From Mactra quadrangularis (Eukaryota; Mollusca; Bivalvia; Venerida; Mactridae): a stretch of 64,000 nucleotides of DNA. How positions within the stretch are numbered: position 1 is the stretch's first letter; every line of letters starts with the position of its first letter. Position numbers and translations under genes: made by a program. The stretch is from NCBI GenBank assembly GCA_025267735.1, contig CM046303.1, positions 52,903,403-52,967,402 of the forward strand, read 5' to 3'. Shown one piece after another: positions 29,561 to 41,900 of the stretch. The notes under the pieces are model-generated. The model ran no database searches, was not told where the DNA came from, and was given only the letters and a program-made list of their open reading frames with translations.

Positions 29561-31019
29561 AAGTTTTATCCCGCAAATGATTATACCTATTAAAGCTAAA
29601 CTTGTAACGTGATTTGATTAATATAATTGACAAATAAACGAACATTGATTTAGGAATGTGTTTAGATGACTTCATGCGTTTCCTTATAGCAACAGTTTGT
29701 TCAATGAATTGTGGAAGGCACAAATCCAAGTAATGACGCGATGACATAACATTGAAGTATTTAAAGACGTTTTTAACGATTTAATTGGTGTATTAAAACA
29801 AAACAATGTAGATTTACTGCAAACTGAAGCTAAACTGTTCTATAAAGTGAGTGAAACAATACTTGACGGATGATAATAATCATCGTATTTTGTTCGCAAT
29901 TCATGTTGATGCAAATTCATGTTTGGCATCGAATATCTATATGTATATTAGATGTCATCGGAATAATAAAGTGGAAGTATTGTTTATTTACGATGTGTTC
30001 GTATGCCACTAAAATCAGCATACGCAAAGGTGAAAAAACTTACAGACACTCATTTAGCAGTTTTTAAAGTTTTTTTTTTCGTGAAATGTTACAAAATAAA
30101 TAAAATTATTGAATGAATTAAAACATCATTCAGTTAAAATCGTAAGGTCGATTTTCCCGAAACATTTTTACTAGGATACGGTAGAAGTTAGACTTTGATC
30201 TATGCATTTTTCACCATGCGAAACGTATTAAACAAGCACGTAGTTTTTAGTACTTTGTTAATTGCGTCAAGGAAATATTACTTTTGTACAAATTGCAATA
30301 TTGTCTAAAAATAGACTGACAATTCTACATAAACTAAAAACAGGGGAGTTACAATTAATTACAATAAATCGTAATTATACGTAAGGAGACGCAATGTATC
30401 AAATATACAAAGCAACACCTACTCTAGAAAAAACAGCTACATTTTATTTCAATTGAATTACTGATCTCATGCTATGTAAGCAAGCATACATGGGATTGTA
30501 ATTTCACTAAAGCTATCACAGAAACATGATGAAAGAGTTGTAAACAGAGTAAATATGTATTACCGTAGATGGAAACCTTACTGACATTTAAAATACCCCA
30601 AGGACTCGGTATAAACACGTCAAGGAGCAGGATGGTTCAGCGAACCTATACATTTACAGTGATGCAAAGTCACGTAGTTAATGGTGTTTTGATACACGTC
30701 TACATATCCATTTACATTGATAATAAAACAGTTGATGTCATTGTGAAGTTGGTAGTGGGCAGTATTTTGTTCGTTGTGTAAAGACACGCCGACACAGCAA
30801 AGTTATATCGTGCCGAAAGCGATAGACGGTTTCAGTTGAATAGACTAAACATGTATCAAATATCAAAGTTTGTAATAATTCTAATTTTATTTGTTTAAAT
30901 AATTAGAGTTTTGCATAATTTAATGATGATTAAATGAGTGCAAATGAAAGAAATGGGCATATGAATGATATGAAAGTAAATATGATGCTTCAACAATAAG
31001 GCCATATTTTGCAACCAGT
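29561..31019. other. AT-rich spacer, no supported gene
   Basis: No gene or repeat could be supported. Short frames at 29870-30067 and 30569-30781 lack motifs. Confidence 0.45.
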
Positions 31020-31400
31020 AGCATAATCATCAATCTCCGTAAACAGAGATACTGTTCTACTCGCGTTGTCGTACTGGATCTCTACTTAGTCAATGCAAGG
31101 TCACGTCGAGATGAACTTTGTGTCGACCAATCAATACGTAGCTTTCATCTAGACGAAAACACTGTTAATCACATTTTGATTTCGTAATTTCTATTTTTAG
31201 ACCAAGGTTTGCATGCAAATTTAACAGCGGTATTATTCACAGTCTGTGATTGGGCGGCTCATTTCAAATTGCGTGACGTAGACGATGTAAACAAGTTACA
31301 TATAATAACAATTTCGTCATGAATATTATGATGAGAAAAGGTCACCTGAACGTGACCTTCGTTTGGAAAAGGCCAGATCTAAATTAGCGAGTTGGCGAGC
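31020..31400 (-). repeat. Unclassified dispersed repeat E, inverted copy
   Basis: Reverse complement of the 9130-9445 repeat over most of its length and of 7481-7695 in part (ATCAATCTCCGTAAAC at the left end, GACCAATCAATACGTAGCTT, GTGACGTAGACGATGTAAAC and CTCATCATAATATTCATGACG in reverse). It lies directly upstream of segment A. Confidence 0.65.
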
Positions 31401-31844
31401 GGTAAAATTTTAGATCGGGTTTTAATCAGATTGCATAATCATCAAATCACCAAATTTTGTTGTAAGTCAATATTTCAAGAACACCGCTTTACTGCTTCCA
31501 AAGTAGCTCTATACAAGATCGAAAAAGTTGATATTTAAAATGAAACCGTGAGCGAACAGCTTTAAAATAGATTTTATTCAAGATATCAGAAAAAAATCGT
31601 CAAAGAAGAAATCCATGCCCCAGTAGGTCATTGTCCATGTGATTTTAACTTATCAGTATTCAATATATTTATTAGCGTTTTTTCTTGATATTATACTCCT
31701 GACATTTACAAGGTATTTTATGGACGCCAAGGGATATGAATATATGTATAGTTTTATCTATTAGATCCAATTACCAATGTCAAAATCTTTCTCTCTGTCC
31801 TTTTGTCTAGGAAGAAGAAACTTAAACTATTATTGACAATGCCC

Positions 31845-31921
31845 GAGGATTACCCACAAGACTGTAGTAACTTTGTAGCTCTTTTTATGAATCAGTTACT
31901 ACAGTCTTGCGGGCAACCCTC
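31845..31921. other. Long hairpin, 28-bp arms
   Basis: Arms 31845-31872 and 31894-31921 are complementary except at three positions; in a minus-strand transcript those three become G-U pairs. A related but weaker hairpin occurs at about 39380-39443 in copy B. It may be a small foldback element or an RNA hairpin. Confidence 0.6.
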
Positions 31922-33928
31922 GTTATGAGACTTGACGCTTAAATCGATTTAAGTTAAACTATTAATGCATTTGTTGTATGAAATATTGTTTTATATTATA
32001 TAGCATGTCATCAGTTACTAGTATTTGAATTAGTCAGACACAACACAAATGTTAATGAAACAGACCTCTTACATTCGCATGCATGAAAATGGTATGTGAA
32101 CATGTTTAATCTTTTAATTTGATCTAAGTACTAATTATATTTAACTTCCAATACTCCAAGATTGTGTGTAAAACAACAAAATTGAAATCAATGACAAACA
32201 GGCAGTAGTAAAGAAATTACTGAACTTAAAACTTGCAAAAGAAGATTACACCAAAGGTTTTTTATGTTGGATTTGTTTCTGATATAAAATCACAAGGAGA
32301 AGTATATGTTTTAAATGTCACTGTTGACGTCACGCCAATCATAAAGTTGAAGATAACCATAGCGATGAATAATGTCGAGATTTATGACCATATTTCTACT
32401 TTGTCCAGCTGTGTAGTTTTTTATTCTGTATAGACAGTAATAACGTTTTGCCTAGAACATAACACTCGAAGAAAAATATGATTACCTAGAATAAGGTATC
32501 CAAGAAAAACATTTTAGCAATCAAACAAAATCAAAATATCAGCGATTTGTAATAATAAATTGTGTATGTAAGGTTCAATTCTATTTTTTAATATAATTAC
32601 ATTGTTCTTATGCTTTTTATAATAACATGTTATGGTAGGAAAAGGGCTATACACGATTTATGATAAACCATCGCTTTATCGCTTTACAGTCAATAATTTA
32701 TTTTATGATAAAAGATGATAAAAATATATTTTTTTTCTTTCATTACATTACAATTATCATTTTGAATTGATTTGATTTATAAAACAAGGTTTCGCCAGAT
32801 TATTATTAGGTAGTTTTAATTAAAAAGAGTTATTAGTTTTTGATACAAACAGTGCACTTTTTTACCTTATAATTCATTGTTGCTCGAGTGACTATAGGCA
32901 CTAATAATATAGCTTAATATTTTTGTGAAAGCTTTTGTTCTCGAAACTCATGTTGCCAGAAACAGAAACGTGATATCACACTGCTGTTCTAAAATTTCTA
33001 TAGATGTATCCGAAGTGTCTGGCAGTAATAGGGATTATGCAATTTATAAGTCAAGTTCAGAATCGAGAATATATAATACGAAAATGGCTTTTCGTAAAAG
33101 AACGACGAGGGTGTCTGACTGTGTCTGGCTGATAACATACAATATCCTCCAAAAGTTCATGGACAATGAGAGTTTAATAAAAACTGACCATGCATTCCGC
33201 AACTAATGTTACTAGAATTTAAGCTATGGAACTCAATATAGCAGTTTTAACATTTTTCATCGTTATTACTAGTTTAAACTATATAGCAAGTTATATATAC
33301 ATGTACTATGTTAACATCAATGGGCACACCACCTGGCAGTATACATTACTCGTACTGGAAAGAATCGGCTTGCCTGAAAACGAAAATATCTTTTGCATTT
33401 ACAATTTCTGTAAAGAAAACTTTTCAAGATGGAATGTGACATTTTTTTTTCGGATACACTTATATCAAAGTTTATTTTAATGCCAACTGAAATTCGTGAT
33501 CTTTATGGAATTGCTTCTACTTTTTTGGGAGCGGCTATTTATTAGTATTACATGTGTTCATTGATTGTATTTACTAATCTCGCAGTGTTTATTTATTTTA
33601 TTTTGTCAATGGAATATCAAAAAAAAATATCACGGACTATTTATAATCGTTTTACGAATGTTTACTTATTTTTTACAATTTACATTATTACGGTAAAACA
33701 AATTTTTCCATCTTGGATTTTCTTTCAAAGCAATGGAATTGTCAAACATATAATTTAGGATATGGTTAATTTTGCATACGAGTTGATTTTCATTCAAACA
33801 ACTATTTGATTTCTAATCTCATCTAAATGATATAAAATTATTTTGATTGCTCTTGATGTTGAATAATGACCTGTAAACTACAAAATAATCTATCGTATAA
33901 CATGCATTTATCACATGTATGAAACTCC

Positions 33929-33993
33929 GCTGATTTAAATATTCAGTACAGTACTTCTGTACTCACGATGGATAAAAGTATATTTAAATCAGC
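33929..33993. other. Hairpin with perfect 14-bp arms
   Basis: GCTGATTTAAATAT at 33929-33942 and its complement at 33980-33993 enclose a 37-base loop that contains a second small inverted pair (CAGTACAG.ACTTCTGTACT). Copy B (about 40956-41020) keeps the loop better than the right arm. Confidence 0.5.
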
Positions 33994-35861
33994 AAAGTTA
34001 ATGTAAGCGCAACTGACAGCTAAATATATCTTAAAATAACAATATGATCAATAAACTGATATCTTAAATTATCCCATGAAAATGGCATGATCTTGTTTGA
34101 AAGCAGTTTTAATTAATACTGAAATGCGTAAACCACGATAATACCTTTATCAAAAGGTGACGGTTCAACAGCTGGATTTTATCTTCTCATCGCTTCATTT
34201 TTTCCTGTTTTAACAATAGAACTATTTAGTAGACAAAGGTAATTAATTTATCTTTTAAAAAGTTGTTAATGACGTCAATATTATAATCTATTTGTAGATT
34301 ACATACATGTAATTAGCTAGTTCATGATTCTTCAGAACATAGAAAGAACCTAGATATTGGACGCCAATCATCTACTTTCCAATTACGTTTTTTTCTTCTT
34401 TTCTCGTTAGAACAGCTGATTTACCATTTTAAATTAATGTGTATGTCAAAAAACATTTCACTTAGCTGGCCAATTTTGAACTATGGATATATTCAATTTG
34501 ATATAATGCCTGGTCAGTTCAGTCGGGTGTCTCATTCGGTATGCTCAAGCCCATTGCGGGACCTACATAAGTCATGCAGTTTGCTAATAAATATTTTTCT
34601 ATTACCGTATTCCTAGCTACCCTTTTTTAATTACGTAAATTTTTAGCCACTGGCAAAGATATGTGCTCAATACTAGGTTAAATATTGAGTGTAGAGATCA
34701 CAGTCACAGGCTATTAAGGGAACGTTGGCGTTAGAAGGTCTGACCCACGATATGAGTTTCTCAAGAATCAAGGTCTATGGTCATGATATCTACGATACAA
34801 ATTATCATCTGATAAGGTAAACATAAGTCTGTTTTTCCTCGTTTTTCTTTCCAATCAAATAATAATATCAATTAGTGCGTAAAATAACTCACATGTTTTG
34901 TGGTCATTTTTGATTGTTCAAAGAAATATAAGTTATCTGCGTAACTTGAATCTTTAATAATTTTCAGTTTTTGCTAGACGGAAATCAAACGCTTGTCAAA
35001 ATTCTGAAGATCACTTCACTATTTACCCTTATATAACCAGTACTTAAAATTGCAAACATTTTTCCATTCGTATACACACGTATAATACTATAACAGTCTA
35101 TAATTACTTGGGGCATCTAGGGAATATAATACGTAATGAATACCGTCTTTCTATGAAGTTATCAAATAGAAACACACATTTTAATTTGTACTTTATTGCA
35201 TCTTGTCTAGACTAATGTTATAAAATCAAATACTATTTTCGTGTACAAAAAATACCACGAATCTAAATTAAGTACTCAAAATAATAAAGTAACATTCCGT
35301 TTCATTGTAATAGTATCAATATTGTAAAGACTTATATATATTCATATTCTGAATAATTTAATGCCAGCTTACTTGTGGGTAGTGGTTAGGTAATTTTAAT
35401 TTGCTAGACATAAATTAGGGCTATGTAGCAATAACATCACTTTACTGATTTAGACAGATCTATTTGGCATTCAATTTATGGTTAATATTGCGTATGCACA
35501 TGTACATTGTAAATTACATTTTATGATTTGTTAATAAAATATGCTTAGACTCTATTAAAACTATTTGTTTCTTCGAAGCAGGTTAAATATATGGTCGCAT
35601 TGTTTACATGAACGACCTGTATACAAGCATCTGAAGTTATTATTCAGATAGTTTTCGAAAAGTAAACAAAGTTATGTAACGCATGATGCTTTACGCTACA
35701 GTTCAACATTTTTTCAGTCATATAACAGTGGTCACTTTTTACGTTCCTTGGATAAGCATAACTCTCAGTCACCAGTGGGTGACAACTAATTTTAGAATGA
35801 GTGAATTACGCCCGAGGTAAGCGGTGGAACGGTCATGGAAAATATGTCATGACTGAACTTG

Positions 35862-36125
35862 AAGACTTAGCTTCGCTAGGGATTTCGAGTATCCCGAAGC
35901 GGTTGTTTGTTCGATCCACCCCGGGGATGGTTTTACCTTTTCATGAAAATACGACAATGTTATCAATTTTCCTTCATTGATACGGTAAATGAAGAATTTG
36001 TCGATTATATAGAAGACTATATGAGCACTGTTTATAGAAAAAAGGTCCATGTAAGCTAAGTAAGGGGAGTTGAATGTCGTAAAATGAACATAATTTTGTT
36101 GAAAATGCGGTAAATTCAATAAAAG
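35862..36125 (+). mobile_element. tRNA-derived SINE, family 2, in copy A
   Basis: Box B-like GTTCGATCC at 35909-35917 is preceded by a degenerate A region (TTAGCTTCGCTAGGG). The body (GGTTTTACC, AATACGACAATGTT, TTTTCCTTCATTGATACGGT) and 3' part (AAGGTCCATGTAAGCTAAG, GTAAAATGAACATAAT, GCGGTAAATTCAATA) match the SINE in the 7.2-kb units. In copy B (about 42862-42985) an internal part is deleted. Confidence 0.6.
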
Positions 36126-37620
36126 CATCTACAAATTGACATAACATCGTAACTTCTTATAAATTCATAGTATAAATTAGCCTTATTCATAACAGCTCTG
36201 TTCAACATTCTATACAAAGCTATCACCGTTAATGAACTTCCGTTAAAAAATCCCTATATCGTATAATATTGTCGTCAAACGCAAGCTAGATCCGCCCGAC
36301 TTTAAAGTGAACATTCACACTTCATTAAGACAGTTACTATTTTTTTATTTTTTAGGAAACACGTTGTGTGTATTTATATATTGATACTTTGCAATTTGTA
36401 CCCACGAGTAGGCTCATTAATGATGTCGACAAGATGTATAAGAACTTGTTGCCGTCATCGGTTAATGAAAACAGCGTTCAAAAGAAATGCCGCTTACATC
36501 TTGATATAATTAAAATAAAAAGGTAAATTCGTTGCATTCATGTCTGTTTACAAAACAAAAATCAAACTGTCAGAGTGAACATATGTTATGATAAACCTGG
36601 CAAATATGAATATGTCAAGGGAGGCCAATAGTATTTCTATGAAATAAAAAGTAATTAAACGGCTCGCCGTGGAAAGCATTTTTATATGCTTTATATAAAG
36701 CATAGCTAAGTCGCACACTAAATTATATGCTTATTGTTAAAAAAAAACAAATAGACAAAATAAACCTATAAAGAGTATGAGTCTAAATCTTTTAAGTGTC
36801 AATTGACAAAATTACTATACATATAATTTGCATTGTGTTAAAATCAATCATGCATACCTAAATCGTGGCATAAAATGTCAGAAAGGCTCTGAATTCTCTC
36901 ATTTTGAAATAGAAAAATCCCTTTTCTTATAGTTTATCTCTTAAGCAACTTATACAACGAAAATTGTCGAACGATCTCTGATATTGAGAACATTTTTCCT
37001 ATCGTATTTACACTCCATTTGAGATATAATAACCTAACCATATAATGATGCAATAGTTCAATGTCCTGAACACAATGTAAAGAATTAGGAATCCGTCTGA
37101 ACTTGTTACAAAGATGAATTGTGACAACATGATTAGTATTGTAATACAGTGGATGTCTTGATTGATGAGGTTTTATATTGGTGCAATCAATAGGCTTGTT
37201 TTGATCCTTTGTAAACTGATCGTATACGACGGATCTTATTTTAAACGTATTTACGTCGTTTTACGCACTTTTTATTTCAAATTAGCTAGGTCAAAACTAG
37301 GACCTTAATAAATAACTTCCAGTATTATAGTAAATAAGGTTTTACACCACAACTAAACAATCCCCATTCTTTGACTTTATTTTAATCATCTTTTTGTATT
37401 TTTACAGGATCCCTGGATAAAGGTCTTTGGTAAAATGTTTTGAAGAATAGAGGGCAAGTTAACAATGTATTAATAAATCCATCAGAATGGTTTGAAAATT
37501 ATTAAACATATTTTAGCTTGACTGGTAAAACGTACATATAAGTTTCTACATCTGTACAACCTTGGTTAACAGTTCGCTTGGTTGTTGATAGAAACAAAAA
37601 GCACACATGTTTCACAAAAA

Positions 37621-38984
37621 CAAATACACCCTACGGCACAGAAAAGAGCAACAAAATATACCATCGTATAATAAGACTATTATCGACTTATATGAGGTCT
37701 GATATTCGTATATTTTATTAACTTCCACGGACATCAAACTTCAGACAATTTATTTGGACAATATTTTGTTATAACATGGCAATAGTGCTTTGGAGAGTCT
37801 AGTTATTTATTTATTAAAGATAACAACAATGGTAAATTAGATATAACCAAATATACAGACAAATTTTACTACAAATAAATCCAGTATTAATCACATTGGT
37901 GCACTGTTTTTATGTTTCATTTAACAGATAATTTTGTATTCATGTCCTCATGAGAGTAGCATGGCTTTATGATTATGCAGGCAACCGCCTTCTCAATTGT
38001 TTTATTCAATTAATTCCAGATCACACTTAACACAATATTAACTATTGAATATCAGAATCGCAGGCACTAATTGAGTATCGTAGAAATATCCACGTAATTG
38101 GCAATGGGTTGTTTTGAAAGCGCACGATATTTACAGTGCCTTTACTATGTGGCTTTATGTTATCAGTGTGTTTTATTTATCAAAAAAAGAAAACACCAAC
38201 TAAAGTAAGTATCTCTTGAAAAACATTCCCATTTTGAGAGGATAACGTTGTTTGCCACTTGTTATAAGCCACTGGTCAAAGCTATAGTCGGCAACGACTC
38301 CTGACCATATGCAGGAAGATGAAGATGAAGCCATGTGATGAAAGTTTATCAAAAAAAATTGTAGAAAAGTAAAACGGTTCATCTATGTACTGTTTCAAAA
38401 CCTCGTCTAACTGACCTAAAATGCTGCTACATATATGATATTTACTTCTGTCGTTATATGCGTTCTTTCAACTGTCCGTACTTTAAACCTGTACTTTAAG
38501 CAACTAATTATGTTTCCTTGAATAAACTTATTGAGCATTCTGTCTTGGTAAATGAAAATTTCAATATTCAATTTTCATTTAATTAACAAACTCCCGTGAT
38601 TTTGGAGATTGGATTATTTAAGTTATAACGTTATTTGATTACTTTTTACAACGCTGCTCAAAAATATACTCGTATCTATCGGGTAATTTTAAATGAGGGT
38701 TCGACCAATACAAAGCCATATACGAAACACAATTGACAATCTTAAACATTTACATTCCTGGAGTCTGAAAATATGTCAGGTATATAACCGCTGGCTACCT
38801 ACTTTTGGTCTTTTTGTTTTCCTGTTACAATAATACTAATCATTCAAGGGAATGATATATGGCATTTCTATGATTTTATTACAGTCGTTAAAATATTAAT
38901 AATCGATTTGCAATATACATGTGTGTATGTTTATATGCAATATATATTATGTATTTATACTTATATTAAATGTAAAGACAGAAA
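37621..38984. other. Spacer between duplications A and B
   Basis: Unique AT-rich sequence with no supported gene. A 60-codon minus frame at 38200-38382 shows no motif. Confidence 0.45.
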
Positions 38985-41900
38985 GAAATAAAACAAATAC
39001 ATGTCCCAAAAAGGTCATTGTCCATATGATTTCGACTTATCAGTATTCAATATTCTTATTAGCCTCGTCTTTGTATAATACTCCTGACATTTACAAGATA
39101 TTTTATGGACGCCAAGGGATATGAATATATGTATAGTTTTATCTATAAGATCTAATTACCAATATCAAATACTTTCGCTCTTGTTATGATTTTTGTCTTT
39201 TTTTGTCTAGGAAGAAGAGACTTTAAACGGCCTGTCCATGTATAATGGCCTTAGCAATCTTATCGACAGGACTTTATTTGCAGTAAATTTTGTCTAAATA
39301 TTAACCTATACACGATCAGTGATATTGTCATTAATGCTATGTTTCGTAAAATATTGTCAATGTACGTTGATATAGAAGATTGCCCGCAAGACTGTACTAA
39401 CAGCTCTTATACGCAATGCACTTACTACTGTCTTGCTGGCAACCTTAAATATGAGGTTCTAAGCTTAAATCGATTTAAGTTAAACTATTCTTGTATATGA
39501 AATATTATTTATATATTTCGTTGCATAACACCAGTTAGTTGAAAAAGTTAGCCATGGCACAAATATTAATGAGATGGATCACTTGTATTCGCATGCCTTA
39601 GATTGGTATGTAAAAACGTTCATGCTTTTAATTTTATCTAAGTTCGACTTGACTTTGACTTCAAAAACTCCAAGAGAGTGTGTAAAGCTACACAATTGAC
39701 ACCGATGATGAACAGGCCGTAGTAAAGAACTAAATGAACTCAAACCTTGCATATGAAATCAAGAAGATCACATCTGAGGATAATTTGTGTTGGGTTTGTT
39801 TCTGATATAAAATAACATAGAGAAGTATATGTTTTAAATGTCAACGTTGACGTCATGCCAATCATTAAAGACGGAGATAACCATAGCGATGAAAAATGTC
39901 GAGATTTATGACCATATTTCTACTTTGTCCAGCTGTGTAGTTCTTATTTTACTGTACAGACAGTAATAACGTTTTGCCTAGAACATAACACTCGAAGATA
40001 AATATGATTTCCTGGAATTAGGTACTTCCCAGAATCCATTTTAAGCAATCAAACAAACTTGTCATGCGTCTACGTCGATGTAAATGATATCAAGTCTCAG
40101 ATATCTGCTTATGTAAGACCATTTAGAGAAAATATCAGCAGTTTGTATTCATTAATTGTGTATGAAAGGTATATCATTATATTGTTCAAACTTCCATTGC
40201 TTCATATAATGACATGTTGTCAAAAGGAACGTGCTATACATGAATTATGATAAATCATCGCCGAGGAAAGAGATATAATTCCTATTCTGCCAATTTACAG
40301 TCAATAATAAGTTCATAAAAAAGATGATAAAAATGATATTTGTCCTATTCATTACACCATGGTTATCATTATGTATCGATGCAATTCATAAAGCAACGCT
40401 TAGCCAGATTATTAATTATATGAATTGTTTTAATGAAAGTGAGTTATTATCTTTTGATAGAAATATAGTGTACATACATCATAAAGCATAATAGCATAGG
40501 ACATTGTGAATCACTAGAAATAAAGTGTACAGAATGAAACTTGTTTTATGAGGTCATGAACATAATTTTGTATTTGGGAGAAATTTACAGGATCAAATGA
40601 ATTTTAGGAAAGAAGCGAAGTAATTTCATGATTTTTTTATGTCGTTTATTTTTTTTGTCTAGAAATAGTATTCGACTTATTTACAGTTTACCTCGGTGAT
40701 TATTGTTGTAGGCCACGTGAGTCGCTGTTGGTGTTACTGTTTTTGTCTAAGCTTTTGTTCTAGAAACTCATACTGCCAAAAACAGAATAGTAATTACACG
40801 CTGTTGAATTAAAATTTCTGTAGGCGCATCCGAAGCGTCTGGCAGTAATACGGATTGTGCAAATTCATAAGTCAAGTGCAGAATCAAAAATATGTGATAC
40901 AATAATATTAGGAAGAATATATTTTTATTTTTCAACTGATAATGGAGCATATATGAACTCCGCTGATTTAAATATTTAGGACAGTACTTCTGTACTCACG
41001 ATCGATAGAGCTATATTAAAATAAGCAAAAGTAATGTATGCGCCACTGATACATGTAGCTGTCTAACAATTTATAGTATCAATTTCATCAGTAAACTGAT
41101 ATCTTAAAATACCTAATTGTAAAGCGCAGCAGAATATTGTATTTTAATAGTTTGTGCTATATAAATAAATGTTCTTATGTTCTCTTTATCAGAAAGTGAT
41201 GTTTTAATAGCTGGAATTATTCTTTTCATTGTTTAATTTTTCCTGTTTAAACAATAGAAGTATCCATCAGGCAAATGAAATCAATTAATCCTTTTGAAAG
41301 TTGGTAATGACGTATATATTGATATCTATTCGTGGATTACATACATGTAATTAGATAGTTCATGATTCTTTATAACATAATAAGAACCTAGATTTTGGAC
41401 GCCAATTATCTACGTTCCAATAACGACCTTTTTCTCTCGCTTAAGCAGTTAATTTACCATTTTTAATTTAAATGTATGACAAAAAACATTTCTTCTCTTA
41501 GCTGGTCAATTTTAAACTATGGATATATTGAATTTGATATAATGCCTGGTCAGTTCAGTCGGGTGTCTCATTCGGTACGCTCAACCCAAGGCGGGATCTA
41601 CATAATTCTTGCAGTTTGCTAATGAATGTTTTTCTATTACCATATTCCTAGCTACACTTTTTTAATTAGGTCAATTTTTAGCCACTGGCGAAGATATGTG
41701 CTCAGTACAAGACTAAATCTTGGGTGAAGAGATCACAGTCAAGTCAATTGAGTGATTGTTAGCATGAGGATGACTGACCTCGCGATATGACATTTTCAAA
41801 AGTCAACGTCTATGGTCATGTAATATACGATAACAACTGATAAGCTAAACATACTTTTGTTTTTTTGTCTATCTCTTTTTCCAAGCAAATGATTGAATGA

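Larger units (their letters stand above)
31590..37620 (+). repeat. Segmental duplication, copy A
   Basis: About 6 kb matching 38985-44616 in the same orientation and order, with numerous substitutions and small indels. Anchors: GACATTTACAAGGTATTTTA (31700) with 39085; GACGTCACGCCAATCAT (32325) with 39850; GCCTGGTCAGTTCAGTCGGG (34508) with 41543; GCTAGATCCGCCCGAC (36285) with 43140; and CAGTGGATGTCTTGATTGAT (37148) with 43798. Frames seen in A are not conserved in B, which argues against a conserved gene here. Confidence 0.9.

Noticed and set aside
32925..33206. 93-codon frame in segment A
   Set aside because: The homologous stretch in segment B (about 40745-40920) has stops and indels in that frame, so there is no coding conservation.
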